Of a DNA stretch of 64,000 bases, positions 25,364 through 33,661 are shown in pieces (the stretch's first letter is position 1; every line of letters begins with the position of its first letter). The notes beneath the pieces were generated by a model. That model was not told the origin of the DNA. It saw only the letters and a program-made list of their open reading frames with translations, and did no database searches. Both the position numbers and the translations under genes were made by a program. This DNA comes from Bradyrhizobium liaoningense (GTDB taxonomy: Bacteria > Pseudomonadota > Alphaproteobacteria > Rhizobiales > Xanthobacteraceae): the NCBI RefSeq assembly GCF_018130785.1, contig NZ_JAFCJT010000034.1, positions 1-64,000 of the forward strand, given 5' to 3'.

Positions 25364-26572
25364 CTACTTCATCAAACCCGCGGCGGTCAGCGCGCGCGTG
25401 ATGATCTGGCCGAGATCGAGGCCGCGAGCCTTCTCGCGCTTCAGCGCGGCCGGCTCTTCGGCGACTGCGGCGCGGATCGAGCGGGCGAGATGCGGTGCGG
25501 GTGAAAGCACCGGCTTCGACGTCGCGGGCGTCGACGTGGCAGGCTTCGACGTCGAAGACCCGGCCTCGATCTTCGTCCGGGCCGCGTCTGCAATCCAGCC
25601 GGTGAGGCCGAAGAACTTTGCGATGTGGTACGACGAGGAGATACCGGCCTCGATCAGGAACGCGCCTTCCAGGCCGTAGCGCTGATCATTGTCGGCGAGG
25701 CCGAGCGGCGTGCCATGCGCCATGTCGGTGATGGCGTAGGATTCGACCAGTGTTTCGCCGTCCTTGTTCCACCAGGCCTGGCGCGGATAGCCATCGACAA
25801 TGGTCTCCGCCATCGGCGCGGCCGGCAGATCATGCAAATCGAGCCACTGCTTGACGATCTCGCTGGCATTGCCGGGATTGACGGTGCGGTCGGCGCTGCC
25901 GTGCCACACCGATATCTTCGGCCACGGCCCGCGATGGTTCGAGGCACGCCGCACGAGATCGCCGAGTTCGCGCTCCGGCCGTGCCGGCGAATGGAACATG
26001 CCGTCCAGCGCCTCGCGCAGGTTCGAGGCGATGCCATAGGGCAATCCGGCGATCACCGCGCCGGCCGCGAAGACTTCAGGATAGGTCGCGAGCATCACCG
26101 AGGTCATGCCGCCGCCGGCGGACAGACCGGTGATGAAGACGCGCCTGGGATCGATGCGGTGCGCTTCGGCCATATGCGCGATCATCTCGCGAATCGACCG
26201 CGCCTCGCCGCCGTCCCGCGCAGTGTCTTCCGGATTGAACCAGTTGAAGCAGGTGTTGCCGTTGTTGATGCGCTGCTGCTCGGGCATCACCAGCGCAAAG
26301 CCGTAATGCTGCGCGAGCGTCGACCATCCCGCACCGAGATCGTAGCTTGCTGCGGTCTGGCCGCAGCCATGCAGCACGACGACGAGCGCGCGCGGCTTCT
26401 GGAGTTGCGCCGGCACGAACGCGAACATGCGCAAGTTCCCGGGATTGTCGCCGAAGCCGGTGACCTCTTCCAGCGGGCTGGACACGTCCGCGCTCCGGCC
26501 GAACTCGGCAAGGCGCAGACCATCCACCTTTGGCAGATGTCTCAAGAGAGCAAGATTTTTAGCAAGCGACAC
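25364..26572 (-). CDS. PHB depolymerase family esterase (LpqC/type 1 catalytic domain)
   Basis: Alpha/beta-hydrolase of 402 residues. The oxyanion region is VVVLHGCGQTAASYD, the lipase box is GLSAGGGMTSVM with the nucleophile Ser, and the Asp/His region follows in HGSADRTVNPGN and ITDMAHGTPLG. This is the family of short-chain PHA depolymerases and feruloyl-type esterases. The C-terminus is a low-complexity Ser/Thr/Pro/Lys linker (STSKPATSTPATSKP) followed by a helix, unusual and possibly a granule- or wall-binding tail. A GTG at 26572 with CAGGAG ahead is the best start; no clear signal peptide is seen, so location is uncertain. Confidence 0.85.
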   Translation of the reverse strand: MSLAKNLALLRHLPKVDGLRLAEFGRSADVSSPLEEVTGFGDNPGNLRMFAFVPAQLQKPRALVVVLHGCGQTAASYDLGAGWSTLAQHYGFALVMPEQQRINNGNTCFNWFNPEDTARDGGEARSIREMIAHMAEAHRIDPRRVFITGLSAGGGMTSVMLATYPEVFAAGAVIAGLPYGIASNLREALDGMFHSPARPERELGDLVRRASNHRGPWPKISVWHGSADRTVNPGNASEIVKQWLDLHDLPAAPMAETIVDGYPRQAWWNKDGETLVESYAITDMAHGTPLGLADNDQRYGLEGAFLIEAGISSSYHIAKFFGLTGWIADAARTKIEAGSSTSKPATSTPATSKPVLSPAPHLARSIRAAVAEEPAALKREKARGLDLGQIITRALTAAGLMK

Positions 26573-26711
26573 GGCAACTCCTGGCAGGCGACGTTCAACG
26601 TTCACCCAAACCAAATAGTTGCTGCGGTGCAAAATAAAAAGCCCGTGTGCTGTCAATCACCCGAAATCACGCAAAAATCCGCAGGAATCCGCATGAATTA
26701 ACCGCAATGCC

Positions 26712-28124
26712 TCAACTTCGTGCAGAGACGCGGCGCATCCACGCCAGAAATGCGGCGCAGATCGTGATTAACACCGCAAACGCGGCGAGCGAAACGAAGA
26801 AGCCTGCGCGCGCCGATTGCAGCGCTTCGATCGCAAAGAACGCCGCGCCGATTGCGGCCACTCCGGCCGCATTTCCGATCTGCGCTGTCGTGCCGTAGAT
26901 GCCGGACGCCGAGCCTGCCGCGACAGGCTTCACCGTCGAGAGCACCGCACCTGACAGCGGCGCCATCACCAGCCCCTGGCCGTAGCCGAAGATGATCATG
27001 GTCAGCGCGAGCGCGACCGGCGTCGGTGCATCGTCATGGACGACAAGAAGCGCAAGCGCCGCAAGGCCCGCAATCTGCAATGCGCAGCCTTCGATCAACA
27101 CCTTGGTCCCGCGATGGCGCGCCCGCGCGCCGCTGTGACGCGACGCGACCACGAAGGCCAGCGCGAGCGGAATGAAGGCCATGCCGGCCGCGAGCGGCGG
27201 GATCTTCAGGCCGCGCTGCATGAACAGCGTCATGACGAGATAGAATGAGAGATTGGCGACGAAGAAAAAGAACGCCGCGCCGAGCCCGCGCAGGAAAGCG
27301 GCGTCGGACAGCAGCGTCAGATCGATCAGCGGCATGCCGCCGGCGCGCGCAACCGCATGCTCGAGCTTCAAGAACGCGACGAGGATCGCGCCGCCGATCG
27401 CCATCACGGCCCATAGCCACGGCGCCCAGCCGACATCGTGACCGAACAGCAGCGGACCGATCAGGCACAGCAGCCCCGCGAACAGCACCATGCTGCCCTT
27501 GATGTCGAGCCGCGTGCCGGCCCGGCGCGGCGCCGACGGCATGATCCGCCAGGCGGTGGCCGCAATGACGAGGCCGCAGGGCACGTTGACGAAGAACACC
27601 GAGCGCCAGCCGGTACCGGCGAGGTCGATCGTGACCAGGAGACCACCGAGCAGAAAGCCCGCGGCGCCCGCAAGCCCGAGCACGATGCCGTAGACGGCGA
27701 AAGCGCGGCTGCGCTGTTCGTCGGTGAACAGCAGATGCAGCGTCGCCAGCACCTGCGGCACCATCAGCGCTGCAGTCGCGCCCTGCGCCAGCCGCGCGAT
27801 GATCAGCTCCGCGCCCGATTGCGCCAACCCGCACCACAGCGAGGTCGCCGTGAAACCGAGCACGCCGACGATGAATACGTTCTTCGTGCCGTGGATGTCG
27901 CCAAGGCGACCGCCCGTGACGACCAGCGTCGCATAGGCGATCAGATAGATCGCGATGACGGATTCGATCTGCGCCGGCGTCGCATGCAGGTCGACCGCGA
28001 TGGTCGGGATGGCGACGTTCACGATGAAGGCATCGACGCCGAACATGAACTGAGCGGCGACGACGATCGCCAGCACTCCCCAGCGGCGCGACGAATCGAG
28101 TTGTTTTGTGACGGTTTGATGCAT
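26712..28124 (-). CDS. MFS transporter, DHA2 (EmrB/QacA) drug:proton antiporter type
   Basis: Integral membrane protein of 470 residues with about 14 transmembrane helices. Family motifs are GVDAFIVNVAIPTIAVDLHA in helix 1 (the DHA2 D-x-x-I/V-V-N-V-A-x-P motif), YLIAYATLVVTGGRLGDIHGTK for motif A, and ARLAQGATAALMVPQVLA for motif B. It should export toxic compounds using the proton gradient. A frame from 28160 starts at TTG; the ATG at 28124 with GAAGG ahead is better. No EmrA-type adaptor is adjacent. Upstream is a 356-base gap to the LLM gene. Confidence 0.9.
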   Translation of the reverse strand: MHQTVTKQLDSSRRWGVLAIVVAAQFMFGVDAFIVNVAIPTIAVDLHATPAQIESVIAIYLIAYATLVVTGGRLGDIHGTKNVFIVGVLGFTATSLWCGLAQSGAELIIARLAQGATAALMVPQVLATLHLLFTDEQRSRAFAVYGIVLGLAGAAGFLLGGLLVTIDLAGTGWRSVFFVNVPCGLVIAATAWRIMPSAPRRAGTRLDIKGSMVLFAGLLCLIGPLLFGHDVGWAPWLWAVMAIGGAILVAFLKLEHAVARAGGMPLIDLTLLSDAAFLRGLGAAFFFFVANLSFYLVMTLFMQRGLKIPPLAAGMAFIPLALAFVVASRHSGARARHRGTKVLIEGCALQIAGLAALALLVVHDDAPTPVALALTMIIFGYGQGLVMAPLSGAVLSTVKPVAAGSASGIYGTTAQIGNAAGVAAIGAAFFAIEALQSARAGFFVSLAAFAVLITICAAFLAWMRRVSARS

Positions 28125-28480
28125 TTTCGCGCGAGCCTTCAGCGATTTATTTGCGCGCAAAGCTCGCAGATCGGCGTCATCGGTGCGATTACCTCCGAGG
28201 TAGGACTTGCCGCTTTGGCCCGATTGCTGTTGGTGCCGTGGGGCTTGATGACGCTGTAGCGGCGAGCTTCACCGCTCTGGCCTCTCGTCATGCCAGGGCT
28301 TGTCCCGGCCATGACGGCCGAGGGAGCGTGTGCGCACAAAATCGGGAGAAAAAGAAGAGAGCGGTCTTCGCTGCGCATGCCTGCATTCCGCCGCGCGGGA
28401 CACCGCGCGATTGCGTTCGCTATCGCCAGCACGTAGCCTCATCGCCTCAACAAACAGAAAATTCAGCCGGAGAGAACGCC
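28125..28480. other. Divergent intergenic stretch, 356 bases
   Basis: No coding frame was accepted here. It holds a short CGTCATG...CATGACG palindrome at 28286-28316 and must contain the promoters for the MFS and LLM genes, but I could not pick -35/-10 boxes with confidence. Confidence 0.5.
28286..28316. repeat. Short dispersed palindrome (CGTCATGCC family)
   Basis: CGTCATGCCAGGGCTTGTC is followed at once by CCGGCCATGACGG. It is a reduced relative of the element at 7946-8030. Confidence 0.6.
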
Positions 28481-29716
28481 ATGGCGCGCCTGAAGTTCGG
28501 AGCCTTCCTTGCCCCGCATCACCCGATCGGGGAGCATCCGATGCTCCAGTTCCGGCGCGATCTCGACCTGGTCGAGCAGCTCGACGCGCTCGGTTATGAC
28601 GAGTTCTGGTGCGGCGAGCATCATTCCTCCGGCTGGGAGATGATCGCCTCGCCCGAGATGTTTCTGGCCGCGGCCGGCGAGCGCACCAAGCGGATCAAGC
28701 TCGGCACCGGCGTGGTGTCGCTGCCCTATCATCATCCCTTCAACGTCGCCCAGCGCATGGTGCAGCTCGACCACATGACCGGCGGCCGCGCCATTTTCGG
28801 CTCCGGTCCCGGCGCGCTGGCGTCGGACGCGCACACGCTCGGCATCGACCCGATGACGCAGCGCGACCGCCAGGACGAGGCCATCGGCGTGATCCGCCGC
28901 CTGTTCAATGGCGAGCGCGTCACCGCGAAGAGCGACTGGTTCACCATGAACGACGCCGCGCTCCAGATCCTGCCCTTGCAGGAGGAGATGCCGTTCGTGG
29001 TGGCCTCGCAGATCTCGCCCTCGGGCATGACGCTCGCCGGCAAATACGGCATCGGCATCATCTCGCTGGGCTCGATGACGACGCAGGGGTTGATGTCCCT
29101 GCAACAGCAATGGCAGTTCGCCGAGGACGCCGCCAGGAAACACGGCACCAAGGTGGATCGGGCGAACTGGCGCGTGCTGCTGACCTGGCACCTCGCCGAG
29201 ACCCGCGAGCAGGCCCGCCGCGAAGCCGGCGCCGGCCTGATGCGCTGGCACAACGAATATAACGTCGGCACGCTGCAGCGGCCGGGCCTGACCGCGTTTG
29301 CCTCGCCCGACGAGGCCGTGGACAAGACCGCTTTCGTCGACGGCGCGGCCTCCGTCATCGGCACACCCGACGACCTCGTCAAGATGATCAAGAACGTGAT
29401 GCAGGTGTCGGGCGGCGTCGGCGCCGTGATCGGCTTCGTGCACGATTGGGCCAATCCCGAGAATACCCGCCGCAGCTGGGACCTGGTGGCGCGCTATGTC
29501 GTGCCCGAGATCAACGGCTATATCGATGGACTGCGCAAGTCGCAAAAGTTCGTGATCGAGAATCGCGCGATCTTCGAACGCGCCGGGCAGGCCGTGATGG
29601 CGAAGATCATGGAGAACGAGAAGGCTGCAGAGGCCCTGAAGGTGACCGGCGCCGGCCGCGTCGCCATTCCCGCCGTCAACGCCCCGGATTTGCAGAAGGA
29701 AGCGGCGAAGCGGTAG
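28481..29716 (+). CDS. LLM class flavin-dependent oxidoreductase
   Basis: Bacterial-luciferase-like monooxygenase of 411 residues that uses reduced flavin and oxygen. Typical segments are FGAFLAPHHPIGEHP at the N-terminus, GYDEFWCGEHHSSGWE, KLGTGVVSLPYHHPF, QLDHMTGGRAIFGSGPGA and IGTPDDLVKMIKN. The length and these blocks are closest to the alkanal/limonene monooxygenase group, but the substrate is not readable. CGGAGAG precedes the ATG at 28481. It is followed 138 bases later by a cytochrome P450 on the same strand, so the two oxygenases may serve one catabolic route. Confidence 0.92.
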   Translation: MARLKFGAFLAPHHPIGEHPMLQFRRDLDLVEQLDALGYDEFWCGEHHSSGWEMIASPEMFLAAAGERTKRIKLGTGVVSLPYHHPFNVAQRMVQLDHMTGGRAIFGSGPGALASDAHTLGIDPMTQRDRQDEAIGVIRRLFNGERVTAKSDWFTMNDAALQILPLQEEMPFVVASQISPSGMTLAGKYGIGIISLGSMTTQGLMSLQQQWQFAEDAARKHGTKVDRANWRVLLTWHLAETREQARREAGAGLMRWHNEYNVGTLQRPGLTAFASPDEAVDKTAFVDGAASVIGTPDDLVKMIKNVMQVSGGVGAVIGFVHDWANPENTRRSWDLVARYVVPEINGYIDGLRKSQKFVIENRAIFERAGQAVMAKIMENEKAAEALKVTGAGRVAIPAVNAPDLQKEAAKR

Positions 29717-29854
29717 GCCCGTCGGAATTACGCTTGTAACGACGTTCACAAGAAAGACATCCCGGCCTGTGCTATGCTGACCCCGGTCAGCTGGCGCGGG
29801 CCGTAGTCATCTGTGTTCGCGCGGCTGTTCGGTCGGTCAACCGGAGCAATCGTC

Positions 29855-31228
29855 ATGTCGATGCAGAATGTCGCCCCTGCGCTTCCGTTCATCGCGCCCA
29901 AGCGCAACGAGCTGACGCACATTCCCGGCGACGAGGGCTGGCCGATCATCGGCAAGACCTTTCAGGTGCTCGCCGACCCCAAGGGACATATCGAGGCGAA
30001 CGGCGCCAAATACGGCCCGGTCTACCGCACCCATATTTTCGGCGAGACCAACGTCGTGCTGCTCGGCCCCGAGGCCAACGAGCTCGTGCTGTTCGACCAG
30101 CAGAAGCTGTTCTCCTCGACCCACGGCTGGAACAAGGTGCTCGGCCTGTTGTTTCCGCGCGGCCTGATGCTGCTCGATTTCGACGAGCACCGTCTGCATC
30201 GCAAGGCGCTGTCGGTCGCGTTCAAGTCGGGGCCGATGAAGTCGTATCTGAGCGATCTCGACCGCGGCATCGCCGCGCGCGTCGCGCAGTGGAAGGCAAA
30301 GCCCGGCGAGATGCGGCTCTATCCGGCGATGAAGCAGCTCACGCTCGACCTCGCGGCGGCGTCCTTCCTCGGTGCCGATATCGGGCCGGAGGTCGACGAG
30401 ATCAACCGCGCCTTCGTCGATATGGTCGCGGCCGCCGTCGCCCCGATCCGCCGGCCGCTGCCGGGCACCCAGATGGCGGCCGGCGTTAAGGGACGCAAGC
30501 GCATCGTCGCCTATTTCCGCGAGCAGATTCCGCTGCGACGCGGCAATCACGGCGGCGATGATCTGTTCTCGCAACTCTGCCGCGCCACCCACGAGGATGG
30601 CGCCCTGCTCTCCGAGCAGGACATCATCGACCACATGAGCTTCCTGATGATGGCGGCGCACGACACGCTGACCTCGTCGCTGACCTCATTCATCGGCGAG
30701 CTCGCCGCCAATCCGGACTGGCAGGATAGATTGCGCGCCGAGGTTCTTGCGCTGGGGCTCGCACCGGGTTCGCCGAGCAGCTTCGACGACCTCGAAAAAA
30801 TGCCGCTGTCGGAGATGGCGTTCAAGGAAGCGTTGCGGATCAAGCCCCCGGTACCCTCGATGCCGCGCCGGGCAATGCGCGACTTCACCTTCAAGGGCTT
30901 TACGATTCCCGCCGGCACCGCCGTCGGCGTCAATCCGCTCTACACCCACCACATGAAGGACATCTGGCCGGAGCCGGATCGCTTCGATCCCTTGCGCTTC
31001 ACCGAGGAAGCCCAGCGCAACCGGCATCGCTTCGCCTGGGTGCCGTTCGGCGGCGGCGCGCATATGTGCCTCGGCCTGCACTTCGCCTATATGCAGGCAA
31101 AATGCTTCGCACGGCACTTCTTGCAGAACATCGAGGTGTCGCTGGAGCCGGGCTACAAGCCGGACTGGCAGATGTGGCCGATCCCCAAGCCGCGGGATGG
31201 GTTGAAGGTCAGGGTGAAGGCGGTGTAG
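29855..31228 (+). CDS. Cytochrome P450
   Basis: Soluble heme monooxygenase of 457 residues. The heme-ligand loop FGGGAHMCLG with the axial Cys is near residue 405, the I-helix oxygen-activation motif is AAHDT, the K-helix EALR follows, and PERF appears as PDRF. The sequence around VPSMPRRAMRDF and the longer length resemble CYP120- or CYP51-like bacterial P450s rather than the short CYP101 type. No ferredoxin or reductase gene is adjacent, so electrons must come from elsewhere. CGGAG lies ahead of the ATG. Confidence 0.93.
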   Translation: MSMQNVAPALPFIAPKRNELTHIPGDEGWPIIGKTFQVLADPKGHIEANGAKYGPVYRTHIFGETNVVLLGPEANELVLFDQQKLFSSTHGWNKVLGLLFPRGLMLLDFDEHRLHRKALSVAFKSGPMKSYLSDLDRGIAARVAQWKAKPGEMRLYPAMKQLTLDLAAASFLGADIGPEVDEINRAFVDMVAAAVAPIRRPLPGTQMAAGVKGRKRIVAYFREQIPLRRGNHGGDDLFSQLCRATHEDGALLSEQDIIDHMSFLMMAAHDTLTSSLTSFIGELAANPDWQDRLRAEVLALGLAPGSPSSFDDLEKMPLSEMAFKEALRIKPPVPSMPRRAMRDFTFKGFTIPAGTAVGVNPLYTHHMKDIWPEPDRFDPLRFTEEAQRNRHRFAWVPFGGGAHMCLGLHFAYMQAKCFARHFLQNIEVSLEPGYKPDWQMWPIPKPRDGLKVRVKAV

Positions 31229-31238
31229 CTCACATCTC

Positions 31239-31380
31239 TCGTGTCCCGGACGCGCTGCAGCGCTTGCGCTGCTGCGCAGAGCCGGGACCCAGAATCTTGC
31301 GATACTTTCAGCTCGGAGAGATGGGCCCCGGCTCTGCAGCGCACCGCTGAAGAAGCGCTGCGCTGCGTCCGGGGCACGAG
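31239..31380. repeat. Dispersed palindrome (CTCGTGTCCCGGACGC family)
   Basis: CTCGTGTCCCGGACGC at the left and GCGTCCGGGGCACGAG at the right, with inner GCAGCGC/GCGCTGC and CCGGGACCC/GGGCCCCGG pairs. It starts just after the P450 stop. Confidence 0.75.
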
Positions 31381-31401
31381 ACCTGCCGCGAGCGCTGGTC
31401 T

Positions 31402-31470
31402 CGTAGGGTGGGCAAAGGCGCGCAGCGCCGTGCCCACGATTTGCCGAGATGGAAAGAATTGGTGGGCACG
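31402..31470. repeat. Partly decayed CGTAGGGTGGGCAAAGGCGC element
   Basis: The left arm is as in 19346-19442 and the GTGCCCAC/GTGGGCAC inner pair survives, but the right outer arm is lost next to the SDR stop codon. With the palindrome at 31239-31380 it takes up most of this 256-base gap. Confidence 0.65.
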
Positions 31471-31484
31471 GCAGCCCGCAGCAA

Positions 31485-32324
31485 CTACGCCCCCTGATCG
31501 AACGCCTTGCGCATTGCGGCGTAGCCCTGCTGCTGCTGGCTCCAGTTGCGGCCGCCGGTGACGGCGCCGTCGACGACAAGATCGTGTCCGTTGACGAAGC
31601 TCGATTCGTCGCTCGCGAGAAACACCGCGGCCTGCGCGATGTCATCGGGAAGGCCCGCGCGCGGGATCGGCTGCGCGGTCTTGAACACCTCGCGCATCAC
31701 GGCCGGCGTCGCCTCCGCGGCATCGGTCGTGAGCCCCAGCGCCTTGCCGAAAATGCCGGTCGCGATCGCGCCGGGCGAGATCGAGTTGACGCGCACATTG
31801 GACTCGCCGAGCTCCATCGCCACGCATTTGGTGAGATGGATCACCGCCGCCTTGGCCGCGCCATAGACGACCGAGGAGGAAAAACCGGCAAGTCGGCCTG
31901 CGATGCTGCCATTGTTGATGATGCTGCCAGAACCCTGTTTCTTCATGACGGGCGCGGCGTGCTTCATGCCGAGCATGACGCTGCGTACCAGCGTCGCCAT
32001 CGCGGCGTCGAAGCGTTCGACCTCGAGGCTCTCGATGCCCCCGGTCTGCGCCGGGCCGCCGGCATTGTTGAACAGGCAGTCGATCCGGCCGAACTTCTCC
32101 ACCGCGAGCGCGATCAGCGCCTGCATCTGCGCTTCGACCGTCACGTCGGTCTGGCGGAAGATGCAGACGGCCCCGAGCTGCTTCGCCAGCGCCTCGCCTT
32201 CCGGTATGCGCCGTCCCGCGATCACAATTTTGGCACCTTCGGCAACGAAGACTTCCGCGGTTCGCAAGCCGATCCCGCTCGTCGCGCCCGTAATCACCGC
32301 AACCTTGCCATCCAGCCTGCCCAT
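31485..32324 (-). CDS. SDR family NAD(P)-dependent oxidoreductase
   Basis: Classical short-chain dehydrogenase of 279 residues. The cofactor motif TGATSGIG is at residues 12-19, NNAG at about 89-92, the catalytic Ser in INNGSIAGR and YGAAK at about 157-161, then ISPGAIAT. The Arg after the Gly-rich loop (AGRR) suggests NADP or NAD with loose preference. GGAG sits well ahead of the ATG. The C-terminus with WSQQQQGYAAM is an uncommon extension. It is divergent from the HWE kinase. The substrate is unknown. Confidence 0.9.
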   Translation of the reverse strand: MGRLDGKVAVITGATSGIGLRTAEVFVAEGAKIVIAGRRIPEGEALAKQLGAVCIFRQTDVTVEAQMQALIALAVEKFGRIDCLFNNAGGPAQTGGIESLEVERFDAAMATLVRSVMLGMKHAAPVMKKQGSGSIINNGSIAGRLAGFSSSVVYGAAKAAVIHLTKCVAMELGESNVRVNSISPGAIATGIFGKALGLTTDAAEATPAVMREVFKTAQPIPRAGLPDDIAQAAVFLASDESSFVNGHDLVVDGAVTGGRNWSQQQQGYAAMRKAFDQGA

Positions 32325-32503
32325 GGAATGCTCCTGTTCTCGAATGATTGGATGCCAAATGGCGGACGCCGATCGATTTCGGCGCCGCGACAGTCACTAT
32401 TCCTGCCGGTCCGCGACAAGGCAAGCTTTGCTTGTGCATGCGACATGCGTAACATTCCCGCTCCTTTCTCGATTTACGCGCGCATAGCGCAACCGGGCCG
32501 GGC

Positions 32504-33469
32504 ATGGAGAAGCTGATCGACGAATTCCGCAAGGGCTGGCAGGGCGTGGCGGCGCCATCGCTCGCTCTGAGCCTCGCTTTCGCGGTCGCCTGCCTGCTGG
32601 TTGCGACGCTGGCGCGCTGGGGTCTCGCGCATGTGCGGCCCGATGTCTACTTCACCCCGTACTTCCCGGCCGTGTTCTTTGCCGCCGCATTCGGCGGCTT
32701 GCGGATCGGCATCATCACGGCGCTGGTCGGCGGCGTGCTCGGCGTCGTCGTCAATTTCGGCGACGCTTTTGCCGATCGCTCCAGGTTCACCTTGCTGACC
32801 CTCTATTGGGGCGTCTCCGCGCTCACCATCTGGGGCGTCGAGCATTATCGCGCGATGCTGGCGGAGCAGCGCCGAATCTCCAAACGCCTGATCGAGGAAG
32901 AAGACTATCGCAAGCTGCTGGTCGACGAGCTCCAGCACCGGCTGAAGAACAAGCTGTCGACGGCGCACGCCGTGCTACACCAGGTGCTGCACGACCAGCC
33001 GCAGGTCTGGGCCCGGATCGATCCGCGGCTACGGTCGCTGGCCGCAACCGACGATCTGATCTCGCGGATCGACAAGGGCGGCTGCGATATCCGCGATCTC
33101 CTGATCGCGGAGCTCGGACCTTACGGGCATGTCCGCTTCACGCTCAACGGCGACCAGCTGTTCCTGCCGCCGAAGCTCGCGGTCACGCTGTCGCTGATGT
33201 TTCATGAGCTCGCCACCAACGCGGGCAAATATGGTGCGTTCTCCGCGCCGCGCGGATTATTGCAGGTGTCATGGACCGTCAGCGGCGACCGTCTGACCGT
33301 CACCTGGGATGAAACCGAGGGCCCGAGCATCGATAAGGTCTCCGAGCCCGGCTTCGGCACAAAGCTGCTGAAATCGGCGCTGTCAGCTTTCGACGGCAAG
33401 TCCGAGGTCTCGTATCTCAAGACTGGCCTGCATTGCATCATGCAATGCCGCATCCCGCAAAGCGGCTAG
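32504..33469 (+). CDS. HWE-family membrane sensor histidine kinase
   Basis: Membrane kinase of 321 residues. Three or four N-terminal transmembrane helices form a DUF4118-like sensor without a large periplasmic loop. The H-box DELQHRLKNKLS, the N-box HELATNAGKYGAF and the WDETEGP strand match the HWE group common in rhizobia, in which this group often works with general stress response regulators. The WDETEGP stretch deviates from the usual WxExGGP. There is no adjacent response regulator, so its partner is encoded elsewhere. It is followed by a GGDEF-EAL gene on the same strand after about 190 bases. Confidence 0.87.
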   Translation: MEKLIDEFRKGWQGVAAPSLALSLAFAVACLLVATLARWGLAHVRPDVYFTPYFPAVFFAAAFGGLRIGIITALVGGVLGVVVNFGDAFADRSRFTLLTLYWGVSALTIWGVEHYRAMLAEQRRISKRLIEEEDYRKLLVDELQHRLKNKLSTAHAVLHQVLHDQPQVWARIDPRLRSLAATDDLISRIDKGGCDIRDLLIAELGPYGHVRFTLNGDQLFLPPKLAVTLSLMFHELATNAGKYGAFSAPRGLLQVSWTVSGDRLTVTWDETEGPSIDKVSEPGFGTKLLKSALSAFDGKSEVSYLKTGLHCIMQCRIPQSG

Positions 33470-33661
33470 ACGCAAGCGAACGAGACGCGCGCTCCATGCG
33501 CAGTTTCGCCGGGCGCGTTGACGCCCTGTTAATGACGATGGGTCGCACGCGTCGCATCGCCGCAAAACACCCCCGTATTTCTGCTGACCCCTTAACCAAA
33601 CCTAAGAGGGAACTGCGCAAGATCGCGGGCATTGCAAAGGCGCGCTGAACCAACAAGATTC

